Source: Apostichopus japonicus (taxonomy: Eukaryota > Echinodermata > Holothuroidea > Aspidochirotida > Stichopodidae). Taken from it: DNA of 64,000 bases. The DNA is taken from assembly GCF_037975245.1 (NCBI RefSeq), contig NC_092575.1:1927001-1991000 (forward strand), written 5' to 3'. Below, in pieces: positions 1 to 16,500 of the stretch; position 1 is the stretch's first letter; every line of letters starts with the position of its first letter. A model generated the notes under the pieces. That model was given only the letters and a program-made list of their open reading frames with translations, searched no databases and had not been told where the DNA came from. The translations under genes were made by a program, and so were the position numbers.

Positions 1-668
1 CTAACCTTGTTAACTTTGTTTGATTGTTTGTTTTTCTCTACGGACGATCGTCACCTGTCTTTTGAAAAGTATTGCTATTAGGTCGGTTAGACATACAATG
101 TCCGATTAAAATAAGGACGATTATGACGGGCATAGTGCCATAGTTACAGATAGTCCAATAGTCATAACAACTCATCCGGCACGCAGTGAATTAACGACTG
201 ATGAAAGCGCGCTGAACGAATGTGTCAGTCAATGACTGGCGCTCATTCACTGATCACAAGCAAACATTACTTTCCCAGCGTGATTGGTTTCATTTTTGTT
301 GAAACTGAACATGAGTCCTTGAAGCCTCTTACCCTGAATGACGGTAGTCGACAGCCATGTAGTCGGGAACCTCGGAACAGTCGACGCGGCTTGGTAAACG
401 ACTTGAAGCAAGTTAAATATTGAAAAATCATGGTCATAAGTACATGCACACTACCTGAATATTCACGTGACGTCGTTCTAATCAATTCGTGATCCGTATT
501 GTTCAGCGCACAGCCAGTTAAATTTTGCTCCTAAATTTTGCACAGATCTGCGATCGGGCGCTCAGCCTATTCCCGTACCTGCATGGTCAATTAGCTCCAC
601 GAATACGACACAGATGAGATGACTGGAGCCTGGGCGAGGCGGGGGCTGGGGTGGGAGTTGGAGGGGAG
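1..668. other. Left flank without recognised gene
   Basis: I see no exon, RNA gene or transposon terminus that I can support here. Short open frames exist on both strands but carry no family similarity and no consistent splice signals. The stretch ends where similarity between the two copies of the GST duplication begins. Confidence 0.5.
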
Positions 669-793
669 GCTGAAGTAACGCTACTTTTATACCTAAATGC
701 ATCACTTGCGCACTTGTAATATACATCGGCAAATTTAAACCATTACACAATACTCCTTTAATATCAACAGTAGCAAAGTGCAGGCCTTTTGTG

Positions 794-801
794 TTTAAAT
801 A
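794..801 (+). promoter_or_regulatory. Possible TATA-like box of GST copy 1
   Basis: A TTTAAATA motif lies about 110 bases before the GST start codon. The same motif sits at the same distance (13444-13451) upstream of copy 2. The surrounding 250 bases are conserved between the copies, but that is expected from the recent duplication, so the promoter role is inference. Confidence 0.3.
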
Positions 802-911
802 GAGCAGTACGCGACCTGGGTAAGCTCACTAAATCTTTGCCACTCACCGATGAAAGATTCAAGTCACTGGTTTGAAGAATTCTCCAATCAAACCCACATA
901 ACAGTGAAACT

Positions 912-4331
<3,420 letters not shown>

Positions 4332-7300
4332 AGTGTCACCGGCCAATCAGAGGGTTTGTTATACTTAATCCACTGAAATGTTTGATTCACTGAGACGGAT
4401 TATGTTGATCATATAATTTTCATGTAGACGTCGTTATCTCTTTGGGTTCCCTACACCCAACTACAGCAAAATTAGGTACTGAACTACCGCACCCCCCTAC
4501 CCCTGGGGTAGTAGTTACATATTTATTTTGTGAGAAACGGTTAAGAAAACAAACTTCCACATTTTTAGAAAAATATTTAAAGTTTTATCATGTTATTTTG
4601 TCTCCAATTCGAATCACACTGATTATATATTTATTATATATTATTAATGACATATTAGTATAAAGAATATAAGGGTATATATATATCCACTAATATACTA
4701 ATATATTATTAGTATGTTATAAATATATAATAAAATCATATATATATTTATATGACCATACATTAACCTTGAACTCGTATCGAAAAATGGAAGAATTTTT
4801 TTTAACTTTGAGGAGACATGCATGTTCTTTTTTCCTTTGATCCCTTCCGGGATATGAAGGAAGGTAAAGTCAGTATGTGAATGATCATTGTGGAAAGATG
4901 TTATTGATTTGATCAATAAAAATATCATTTTCAATGCCGTTTCATTTGCTTCAATATCTTCCAGTACTCTCCATTCTCTCTGTGCCTATAGAAGGCTCGG
5001 TGAATATTTGTCAGTGACGTGCACAAGATTTCATACGTGGGGTGTCACCAACCCCCCCCCTCCCATACTGAGGTTACTAAAGAGGGGCACGGACCATTTT
5101 GGTGGGGAGGAATATAAATTTACTTGACGAATTAGTTACGGGTGTATAGGCTGCGGGTTCGTTGATACAAATCTCCTGTTTAGGATGAAAATCAGTCTAG
5201 AGTTAAAGAAATATTGCAATATTGCACAATATAAAAATATTGCATATTGAGGTCTAAACGCAAAGTTGTGCTCATAAATACTTTGAGCAGGTGGGGTGGG
5301 AAGGAAGGGGTGGGGGGGGGCACGCCACTGTGACACGTCCCGGACAGAACGTAAGCAGACTGTCTAGAATACAGCCTTATGGAGAGCAGGGCAACTGTAG
5401 AGAGCTTCGAATTCCAAACTTATGTCGGATTTCTCAAAGTGTGATAATTTGTCTATCCCGACGCCCCCCTCTCTACTACCACCACCCCTCCGCTACTTGG
5501 GACTGCATAGAGTCCCCTTTACTAGAACTTCTACTAACAACGAATACGTTTGTTACATCCCGATGGCTGAAGATTCATGATTGCGTAACTGTAGAATGAA
5601 TCTTTTAGTCAAAACTACATTTTGTACCTCAAAGATATGAATATTTCAAATTTGGAGATATTTGGTAGAATGTATCAAGAAATGTCATTCATTGAACAGG
5701 AAAAAAAGAGACTTTGTTTACCTTTATAATTAAACCAATTACCCACAGAGGTAAATATTATTACCACAAAAAATATATATATAATGAAGATTTGAGATCT
5801 CTAGCAAACGTTCAAAGTGTGTCACCATTTCAAGGATAACTCAAAAAGAAGATTATAATAGCCCTTAGTAAAGAAATGATATCAGAAACAGGGAGGCTTA
5901 GATGTACACTTCTGGAAGAGGGTGATACTCCTAGGATAAAAAAAAAATAAAAAAAATATTATATGATTTTTTTTTGGCAGTACAACTGAAACACATCTTT
6001 GAAGGGGGATTTACCCACCTTTGACCCACCCCCTCCCTACAAAGGAATCAGGCTGGCTCATCCCTCTCCACCCCCCTCCCCCAACCCCACTGGCAGACAA
6101 AGTATTAAAAAATCCTAGTGTACAGTACATTAAATATTTAAAACGTATTGGCGGTACAGTGTAAACAATTGCAAATTCTTCAACAATATTTCAAACGTTG
6201 TAAAATATAGCACCATTTTGCATCTAAGCACTCTCCATTTTAACAAATGTTTCCCAATGGGGAGAAGGGCACAACACGTCTTATCCCCCCCCCCCCCCCT
6301 CCTCCAATCAATCCAAGAGATGAGGTTTTGGACTAACAGTGTGGATATTTTTCTCTTCAAGATAGACTAGTGTTACATTACCTGCCACCATCTGATGGAA
6401 GGATTAAATCAGAAAACAGATGAAGGAAAGCTAACACGCAGACAACAAGACCTACATTATCACAGACATCATTCATTACGACACTAAACTACTAGAAAAA
6501 AAATTGCAAATGTCACTTCTTCGTTTCTTATTGATTTATTTCAGATCAGGCAAGCATTGCAAGGTACTGATTAATTAGTACCTCAAGTTATGACCCCCCA
6601 TATTAAAAAATACCAAAACAAAAAATTTGCCTTGTAGTGCAATTTTCTACATGCGAGCGGTGGTTATGATATATTGAATACTTGAATAAAATATAAACCA
6701 AAATTATTGGAAGTGATCCTTCCAATTGAATATCGGATCAAAGTGGGACAAAAATAGTTTGTGATTAATGACAGCTGATAATAATAAAAGTGAAATGAAA
6801 TTGATCACGAATATATGCTAAAATTAATATACATCATTCAGAATATAATATAAGCATTAACATTTAAATTCATGTTAGCAGTGAATACATTAAACAATGT
6901 TCAAAATAAGAGACTTCAGGAACTATGGTAAACTTGATAGAAACACACTATTTAGCAATTCTGCCTTTGATGGGTTGCACAATCACAAGAGTTATTACAC
7001 TGTCAGTTTCCCATTATTAATGTAGCGTTGGAACTTCTGAATGAATTGTGTAATTACCATAACCAGAGCATGGCATCAGCAATAGCTTATCCTCCCCTAT
7101 CATTACCCCCCCCCCCATCCCAACCCTCTCCCAGAGCCGATGTCTCTCCCTCTTTGTCTCCTTAGTAAAAGTAAAAGAGTTTTTTCTGCACTACTGTAAT
7201 ATATCATAGTATTCAAGATATGATATCATTTCTCAAATTCTGCAAAGTTATTATTTACAGATGTATAAAAGCATGGTTAAAAGTTGGTAGCAACAACGTG

Positions 7301-8603
7301 GGTTCTATTGCTGCCAGCAAACCAACATATCCTAACAGTATCTGACTATATGTACAGTATGTTGCTTCCAAACTACCATTCCATGCTTACTGTATCTCCA
7401 CTTACAGACGGGACTGAGAGTTAAGCAAACAAACAACAAGTCAGTCATTTATTGTCATGTCGTCTTTATATCTAGAGTACAAAGTATAACAAGAGAGATT
7501 CTATCGTAAAAATGACTGTAGATATACTAAAATATTTATTATTTTAAAATCTACAACCACATAGTTTTCATATTCCAAATACAGGTCAAAATCCATGATA
7601 ATCAAATGTGTTTTGTTGACCGCTGAAACCTTGGAATTCCTTGGCTGATTTTACTCAACAGGGGAATTCTGTTTCATTGCTTTTGACTCAAATTGCTATG
7701 CTAATAATTCACTTTACCATCAGATAACAGTCAAATCCCTGCCATACCATTCAAAGTGCACAGTCCACTGTTTAATCATTCACGTGTATCAGATCTGCTT
7801 AGAATACTAACGCCATCTTTCTATATGCACTTTATTTGACCTCCCAACTTCCAGAATCTGCTTTGATATATTATCATTAATCTAACTACTGGTGCCTCAC
7901 AAATTTAATTAACTGACACCCATGGTTCTCTCTGATATATTAACTCTTTGACCACTGCCTTGATGAAAAATTTCATTGAATATAAAATCTCTATACACTG
8001 AATATCACATACTGCAAATGTACTCTCCCATCCCATTCCTTCCCCTCCCTCCCCTTGACATTTGACCTCAGACACTGACCAATATTTAACAGCTTTCTAT
8101 CCCTTATTCGTCCAACAAAGCATCACCAAATTGTGAATGAAATTTACTATCTTTTTGAAAAAGAAGAAACTTGAGAAAAGATGAAAACCTAATAGCTGCG
8201 TTCTGTGACACCCATTAAACAAACAGTACATACAAGTGCGTTATTATTAACAAAGTTTTATAAATCGTGACATATTTTGAAGCTCCTTGCTACTGAAAAC
8301 TTACTGAAATGTGATAACATTGGACAATGCTTCAGACATTTTATCCTTCATAAAAAACAAAATTGTTCCTTGTACATTCAATTATAAAAATATCACTGAC
8401 TTGAATACTTTATTTCAACACAGTCAGGCAACACTCATGTTAACAAACACTTGGTTGGGAAGAGGGGGTGGGGGGGGGGCGTGAGGTTACTGGGTAATGG
8501 GGTATGTACACTCTCGAGTCACATCAAGAAGACCCTGTAAATATGTAATATAAAAGTACATAAAATGACAATAGTCTGTCTTCCTCAATTTGTCAAATTG
8601 TTG
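4332..8603. other. Non-coding downstream half of duplication copy 1
   Basis: No gene is recognisable. From 5.3 kb on the DNA aligns with copy 2 (24.1-28.3 kb) through many small indels and poly-C/G length changes. Open frames here do not survive in copy 2, which argues against coding. Copy 2 carries about 140 and 260 extra bases (near 27440 and 27760) that are absent here near 8150 and 8320. Confidence 0.6.
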
Positions 8604-9150
8604 TTAAATTATTTGAGAAAAAAGGTTACGGTAGATTCGAGTTTCACTGACTCCGTCGAAAATCACCTAGACATGATGCTCCCATAAATCCTTTATAATT
8701 CTCTTAAACGAACCATATCATAATCTGGTGTATTCATTATCAGGACACCCTCCATCCTGCGGAAGAACGACAAAAATTCATGTTTTTGGCCAAGGGCGGC
8801 GGAAGCACTTTTAATCTGGGGGGGGGGGGGGCACCGACATCAAAGGGCAATTTGCAGAAATTCGATTGGACTGAAGCAGCCTTATATTTAGTACCCTTTA
8901 TAACTCTTATTATATTATCATATTTGCGTATACACATCACTCCATCAACGCCGCCCCCCCCCCTCAAGGAAAATATGCATACTAGCACTGCAATGTCCAA
9001 TGTGCAATTTGGGAAACAAGGAACAAGTTTTCTTTTGAGAAAAAATGAGGTGAAATCATGCTAGTTGCTAATGTAGGAATCTTCCGAATTAGAGTTTATT
9101 TCTTGTTAATATCTTAACAAATTTCCCATTCGAAATAGCTTTGAGTTTGA

Positions 9151-9375
9151 CAAGGGCGTAGGAACCGGGGGGGCAGGGGGGGGGCGCCAGCCCCCCAGTG
9201 AAAAATGTGGAGGGGCGGAAGTATCATTCCGCCCCCCCCCCCCCCGCTTCGCAAGTCAGAAAACCCCTTTTTCATTTCCAAATGAGAAAAAAAAATCTCA
9301 TTTGGAGCACCAAATTGCATCTAAGGCCAGGTGAAAATACAAATTAAGTTTACAAAATGCAGTGAGTGTTGTATC
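9151..9375 (+). mobile_element. MITE, truncated copy (CAAGGGCGTAGGAACC end)
   Basis: Begins with CAAGGGCGTAGGAACC and runs through the G-rich stretch, the GCAAGTCAGAAAACCCC block and the AAATTGCATCTAAGGCCAGG block of the 360-bp family, then stops near AGTGAGTGTTG without the opposite terminus. It lies inverted relative to the complete copy at 9393-9757. Confidence 0.75.
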
Positions 9376-9392
9376 AAGAACTGTCATTCATT

Positions 9393-9757
9393 CAGTGGCG
9401 TAGGAAGGTACTTTTGAGTGGGGGGCTGAAGACTTATGGCCGGCCTGGGGGAGGGGTCTAAGGAGAGGGGGTGTCCCCCTCCCCTTTGGATTCTTTTGCA
9501 TTTCCAGGTGGCCTCAGATGCAATTTGGTGCAATATAGCACACTTCAACACCCACTCCATTTTGTAAATAATTTTGCATTTTCACCTAGCCTTAGATGCA
9601 ATTTGGTGCTCCAAATGAGATTTTTTTCTGATTTGGAAATGAAAAAGGGGTTTTCTGACTTGCGAAGCGGGGGGTAGAATGATACTTCCGCCCCCATATT
9701 TTTCACTGGTGGGGGGGGGGCTGGCGCCCCCAGCCCCCGGTTTCTACGCCCTTGCCT
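9393..9757 (-). mobile_element. MITE, complete copy with both termini
   Basis: Runs from CAGTGGCGTAGGAAGG to CTACGCCCTTG. It is about 365 bases long and matches, in reverse orientation, the element at 21964-22323. It contains no coding capacity. I could not find a clean target-site duplication; the flanks are CATTCATT and CCTTTCAC. The 8-bp target duplication of its relative suggests a hAT-type, non-autonomous element. Confidence 0.75.
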
Positions 9758-9978
9758 TTCACCTTGTTGGTTTATTCTTGGTTGCAGAATTCGACCCGTG
9801 GTGACCTCAAATTACCTTTGACAAGCATTTTTTTGTACTGTGTATGATGTACTCACATACCAATTATATGCATGAAGTTCACTGCATGTGAACTCTTCTG
9901 TAGGTTAGTTTATCTTGTTATCAATTCTTGCGCAAGGCATCGATTTTGCAAGTCATCGCGACAGACTTGTCGACGAAA

Positions 9979-10160
<182 letters not shown>

Positions 10161-10524
10161 AGATTTCATATGCACATAATTAATATACAACATCAGTTCT
10201 ATTTTGGTGAGAGACACTGATAGGTTCATTAGTTAGCCTATCTTTCTATGCAAGCAATATTGCCGGTATTTCATAACAGGCTTTACACGTATACGCACCT
10301 TAACGTATTACTATGAAGATAACATGGAACAAAGTACATAACAGATAAGCGGCGATACGATTTAAAAGTAGCCACGTAAAGCAAATGAAAAATAAAAGAC
10401 AATAACAATTTGTAAAAAACTTCTAGCTTATGCATTGATGTTACAAACCGGGGTGCTTAATTTAATTTCTCAAGGAACGTTCGTCAGTTATTTGTTAGCA
10501 AAATCCGCCCACGCCTTCCCTTGC

Positions 10525-10620
10525 CACGCCGCCTACACCTCCCGTCGTCACCCCGCCAACACCACCCCTCTGCACCCCGCCAACACCTCCCGTCGTCACC
10601 CCGCCAACACCTCTCCTCGT
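10525..10620. repeat. 24-bp minisatellite, four units
   Basis: CACCCCGCCAACACC recurs at 10549, 10573 and 10597, a 24-base period. One more diverged unit lies to the left. It is strongly C-rich on the + strand, unlike the AT-rich surroundings. Confidence 0.85.
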
Positions 10621-11267
10621 CGCCTCCTCAGTTGTCAATGATCAATGACTTGTCAGTGCATGCCTACAGTTAGTCTTATAGCAAATACACCGCACATCTT
10701 CGGTTATGTTATTAGCAGTTGTTTGTACCAATGCTCACAATGCACATATAGGCCTAAACAAACACTCTACACAATACATTTGAGACACCTGACCAAGAAT
10801 AACGAATATATCTTTGGGTAGTGCGCTATTTTGGGTTATATTTAAAGGAAACGGGCATGTTGCGAATAATTCACACACAATTAACGTTTGTCTAAATTCC
10901 GTGTAAAACGCACAGTGTACTTTTAAATTTAATTACGGAATAAAGCATTTTACTGGCGACTGCTTGATGGGTGCATAACTGGCCGGCCATGATTTTGAAA
11001 CTACGCCCCACCCCACTCTCTTACATTATCGCCCTCGTGAATTCACTCTAGCGAAGATTTACCAAAAGCACTCTAAAAGTACATCGAAAAAGTACAAGTG
11101 TTTCAATACATACGTAGCTTAGGATTGGAAGCCCCCCCCCACCCACCTCCCTGTGTCTAAATCCCTTCCCTCCTCGCAACTGGCTGTGAATATTTTTGAC
11201 AGCGTCTGGTACGGTAACTCTTTAAAACGGAAAGAAAATACATCAATGTGTATTATGACGTGTAAAT

Positions 11268-11373
11268 TTGTGACGTGTAAATTTGTGACGTGTAAATTTG
11301 TGACGTGTAAAATTATGACGTGTAAATTTGTATAGGTATAATACCAATATGACGTGTAAATTTGTGACGTGTA
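11268..11373 (+). repeat. GACGTGTAAATTT tandem repeat, left part
   Basis: A 13-base unit (GACGTGTAAATTT with G/A variants) is repeated several times here and resumes at 13085-13160, directly after a transposon. The two halves were one array before the insertion; both continue into the same TATAGGTATAATACCAA sequence. Confidence 0.85.
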
Positions 11374-13084
11374 CAGTGGCGACACCAGACTTTTCAGTCT
11401 GGGGGGGGGCACAGGGGGGCACCAGCATTTGATGGGGGCACTCAGGTGGATACGTATCGCCGTCCTGGGGGATGGGTCTATAGGGAGAGGGTTCCCCTCC
11501 AGACGCGGCGGAACGGGAAAATTATTGGGGGGGGGGGCTAATGTGTAGAGACTATCTAAGCGGAGCGCCACCATCGGTTGGCGCGGAGCGTACAAGAAAA
11601 TTTTGGGTTTTTCAAACCCCCAGATGGCCGGAAACGGCACTTCCCGAGTGTTTTATGCTGCGAATACCTAGCCCTAAAATATGGGTCTCAGCCTGCAATT
11701 TCTCAGATTGCACGTAAAAGTCTGTAAAACATTGTAATTTGTATATTCGATGGTGTTTTAAGAGAGTAGCTATTACTCGTAGTGTACTCGCAAAGACTTT
11801 TTTGAGTGTAGTAAGGGGATGTTGGAGAACTGGCTGAAATGAAGCAAGTCATTGGCCTAAGACGAAGTTGTGTTGCGCTTACCGGTACTCACACTCACTG
11901 CTTCCACTTTTCACGGGGCGTGAAGACGTGGTTGGGGTGACAATGTGGTCTATAGCCAGGTGACGGGCCGAGGGTCCCCCAGCATTTACTAAAATTATTA
12001 CACCTATATAGTATACGTGTGCATCGGATAGATCGACAAGTATGCATTGAAAAATGGGCAGATGCACGTTTCGGAGCCTTGGTAAATATTGGGGGGCTTA
12101 TCATACATTTGCCCCCTCAACTTTTTCATTGGGGGCTGAGCCCCCCAAGCCCCCGGTTCCGCCGCCACTGCCCCCTCCCCTTTGGAAAATTTTCGCATAC
12201 GGAGGATGGGCTAGATGCAAAATGCTGCCACATTTGATGCTAAATTCGATCTGAAGATATCTCCAGAAATTGTTATTTTTGAAGTAATGATTTTAACAAC
12301 GCGCAGAATTTTGCAGAGGATATGAACCACATGCTGTCGATATTATTCCTAACCCTATCAAAAGAACCTACATTTGTTGAATTAATGTGTGCATGACCCC
12401 CGACTCCTCTCTTGTCCTTCTCTTTTTCTCCCATTATCTATTAAGATGTAACAGGTTCCAGCATCGTTATTGGCTCCTATCAGGGATCTCACCATGCAAT
12501 CCAAAGTTTGATCACACATCGAGTATGGCTCAGTATGCAGGTATGAACATTCGCCATTTGTTCCTAAAGCATCTGACCTCAAATGACCTCTGCACCCCCT
12601 ACACAACAGGGTTAATATATGGGTCCAGAAATATAGGCAAGTATGGTGCCTGCGGACCCTCACATTCTCACATTTCGTCAGCTCCTAACCTGTCAAACTC
12701 AGACCAAGGCAACATATTGCAGTACCCTCCCTTCTCACAGTCATGTAGCTCGCGAAGCGGACGTGTATATCAGCTGGTATGGCGTGAGCACTGACACATT
12801 CAATGTAAATATCGACACCTGTTGTGATGGCGCGGGTTACGACTTCGATACCTGATGTTCAAGGATAAACTTTTTCATTTTTTCGTAGCTCATTTGAAAA
12901 AAATACGAATTACTGTGCTTAATTCTTTGTCCTTATGAAAAACCAACTCAGATGATGGGAGTTGAATATAACAAAATATATATATATTTTTTTACCAACC
13001 CAAATCTCAGATGGGGGGCACTCGGGGGGCACTAGGTTTTCCAGGGGGCACGTGCCCCCCTGGCCCCCCTTGGCGACGCCACTG
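11374..13084. mobile_element. hAT-like TIR element, 1.7 kb, inserted in tandem repeat
   Basis: The left end CAGTGGCGACACCAG and the right end CTTGGCGACGCCACTG are near inverted repeats. They are flanked by the same 8 bases, GACGTGTA (11366-11373 and 13085-13092). An 8-bp target duplication and a CAGTGGCG-type end point to the hAT superfamily. The interior is a mosaic. It holds a 110-bp block (11551-11660) shared with the outer element at 14069-20276, and another G-rich CAGTGGCGGCGGAACC-type terminus in reverse near 12120-12175. I see no transposase; open frames are short and unmatched. Confidence 0.8.
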
Positions 13085-13160
13085 GACGTGTAAATTTGTG
13101 ACGTGTAAATTTGCGACGTGTAAATTTGTGACGTGTAAAATTATGACGTGTAAATTTGTA
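13085..13160 (+). repeat. GACGTGTAAATTT tandem repeat, right part
   Basis: Continuation of the 13-base array interrupted by the 1.7 kb element. It includes the target-site duplication of that element at its left edge. Confidence 0.85.
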
Positions 13161-13563
13161 TAGGTATAATACCAAAGTTTATATCGTATAGTCAGAATAG
13201 ATTGCTTAGCACAAATAAATCAAACACAAACGCACTGCACGTGTACAAACAAACTACGTCAGGAGTTTCAAGTCCATCGTTAATATAAGAAATGCAAGTC
13301 ATCCAAAGATTTAAAGCTGAAGTAACGCTACTTTTTTACACCTAAATGCTTCAATTGCGCTACTTGTATTCTTCATCGGTAAATTTAAACCATCACACAA
13401 TACTCCTTTAATATCAACAGTAGCAAAGTGCAGGCCTTTTGTGTTTAAATATAGAACAGTACGCGATCTGGGTTAGCTCACTAAATCTTTGTCACGCACC
13501 GATTCAAGATTCAAGTCACTGGTTTGAAGAATTCTCCAATCGAACCCACATAACAGTGAAACA

Positions 13564-16500
13564 ATGCCTACCTTTAAGCTATCTTACTTTGACTGTAAGG
13601 CTAGGGCCGAGGCCATCCGGTACCTGTTTCAACTTTCCGGTACAGAGTTCGAAGACTGCAGGGTTGAGAATGAGAAATGGACTGAACTTAAACCAAGTAA
13701 GTAAATCGGATTTATTATGCTTTATAAGTATTTGGTCCATTTCATCTGAGATGCATATAAAGGCACAAAGGTATTGTCAGGCAATGTACCGCGGAGAGGG
13801 AAACATCCCCACTCTTTGGAGAAATTCACCTGCAGTATGAATACTTTCTTTTTCTTATTAAGAAAATGCAATTTTCATGAATAAAAATTATCCTGTTTCT
13901 ATATTTGTAATTGAAACATTTTTTTTTTTCTTATAAGAAATGTCCAACTGATCATAACGTTTCGTGCCCCTTGCATATTCAATTATCTCCCTAACACATG
14001 AAGGAACTGATGGGGAGGGTGGAGATGGGGAGGGTGGAGGTGGGGAGGGTGGAGGTGGGGAGGGGGGAAGTGGCGGAGCCAGGGGTATTGGTCAGGAGGG
14101 GCGAGAATGGTCTATAGGGGCGCTTTCCACCCTATCAGAGCCGTATATAGAGAGAGTTTGGCCAACCATGTAACCGATTTGGATTGGTCGAGAGGGAAAA
14201 CGGCCACACAGGGAGGTAAAATAGGTCCACTTGAAAACTTTATAGCAGGCGACACGCATACTCACAGTGTATAGACTATCGTTTGTGTACACGAAAAAAG
14301 TACGAAATTATGAAAGAAATGGTGCTGGGGATGCTGCAATCGGTCAGAACATGGATATTGTTGTTTGATTTTCCTACTGACCATAAACGAAGAGGAATTT
14401 TTTGGAAGTAGAAAGAACAAGATGGAGATCTAATGAAAAAAGTCTGTGTAGCCTAGGCCCATACTAGCCATAGGCCCTAGTGTATACGAGTAATGTACAA
14501 GCAATGCGAGAATTTTACGTTCAGACTGGTTTCTGTAATTACATTCATGGCTATTCTCTCTCGTTTTACGATCCACAAATTCGATTTCATGATGCCAGCT
14601 CTCCTAATCATAGGCATGGCAGTTTCAGTCGCACATATAGTTATCCTAATTCCTAGTTATTGTATGCCTAGGCTATGCCTAGCCTAAAAAAGTATCACTT
14701 TTAGTTTAATGTAAAAGGGTGGGCTAGCCTCTAGGCATCACGTAAATCCCTAATCCTTAGTTAAGCCCGAAGCATAAGTTAAGCCTGGGCTTAGTTAGAC
14801 CTGGACCATTCTTGCTTTTACTACAACTGTTATAGCACATTACATAATATGGCACAGTATAAGGCCCAATTAAACTAGGCCTAAGGAAAACAAAGTAGCC
14901 TAGGCCTAAACTAGTTAGGCTAGGTCTATACTCATTGGTAACTTGTGGGTTGTGTACACATACAGGCCTAATTATATAGACCCTTTTAGTATGCCATAAA
15001 CAAGTGCCCAAATGGTTAAATGATCTTGGTTTGTGTTAATTGTCAGCATTGGCCTAGCCTTTTTAGGCTAACATGAATTCAGCCTAATTTTTTCTTCTTC
15101 AAAAGTATAGCCTAGGCCTTGGTTTAATTTGGATGCAGTCAACTATCATTTATCAAAGTACTGTAGCAGGGGCCTAGGCTACATTTCAAAGACCACTAGG
15201 CCAAGGCTAATTATGGTACTGGTAGCCTAGCCATAGTCATGCTTATTGCAAAGACTACCCTACACTCTTGTCTTGGTCACTGAATTATAAGAGCCCTGTC
15301 ACCACATGTTGATAAAGAAATGTTCAAACTATTGCGTAGGCCTAGCTTAGACAATGCACGGTTTCGTTTGACTGTTTTAAAGGAAGACTTTAAAATTTAG
15401 TGTTAACTGGTATTTCATTAATAAGCAAAACTGTCTGTGCATTCCAACGGAGTGCAAATTAAGAGGGGGGGGGGGGGATGCAGTATGATACACCTTTCAA
15501 GTTTTAACACATTATAAATGCACTTATGCCAGAAAGTCATTGCATCAGTAACTCCTTATTCCCTTAATTGACACCCACATTGACGAGTGAAGTTAAAAAA
15601 AATCTTTTTAAATTATCTTTAGACAGTAAATTTTAAGTCCCTGAATTTCAGGACTTTTTTTACAAATCAAAGGTGACATGTGCTCTGAAGAAAAACTCCT
15701 AACATAAAAAGCCACAGTTAGCAGACTGTGATAAAGACGAACCTGGTGAGTGACTACTAGACTGAAATCCAGTTCCAGCAACCACAGCAATAAAGTCTTT
15801 GTTTTAATCAATGCACTTGTTTGTTTGAAACTTTCAAATGGACACTCAATGACAGTTGGTTAAGATATAAGGTTTTACCTTCATCATGGAGAGTTGAAGG
15901 GAATCTGCCTCATCATCTGAATAATGGACTCAAGGATAGCAACAAATCATGATTGGATAATGATTTTGAGCAAGTAAATATCTGGCAATTTGAAAGTTTG
16001 TATTATTTTTTTACATATTATTCAGGCTTGGGGCGATTACATCTGAATGTAATCGATTACGATTACTTCAGAATGTATGATTACGATTACGATTACAGCC
16101 TAAAGTTGAAGTAATCGATTACGATTACATTGTAATGTAATCGTGATTACAGTCATGATTACATTGTGGTTACTTGCACAATCCTCTGCATATCTGTTTA
16201 ATATAACTCTCTGCCGGGAAATAGGGCAATGAAATAGGGCAAAGGAAGGGCATTTACAGTATATACGGACAAAATTGTGGAAGTATATCTACAATTCCTA
16301 CCAGGCATTACACATTTATGCCTAAACACGTTTAAGATGTGTAACCCATAAGTCCAGTAAAAAATACAATTTAAACAGACAAAGAGTAAACAGACAAATA
16401 CTAAAGTAAAACAAATGAAGATTTTCATGCAACACTATATCTTGTAAACTAATAATTTCTGCATAGCAGCAAAACTAAAAACTCTTTTACATTATAACAC

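Noticed and set aside
11119-11640. 173-codon open frame on the minus strand
   Set aside because: It crosses a tandem repeat, a transposon end and poly-G runs; composition is Pro-rich low complexity and no family is recognisable.
12387-12794. 135-codon open frame on the + strand inside the 1.7 kb element
   Set aside because: No transposase motif, no similarity recognised, and an overlapping minus frame of similar quality; probably chance.
13564-13696. Lone GST first exon as a pseudogene fragment
   Set aside because: The remaining four exons continue at 20540-23220 in correct phase; the gap is an intron enlarged by transposons.
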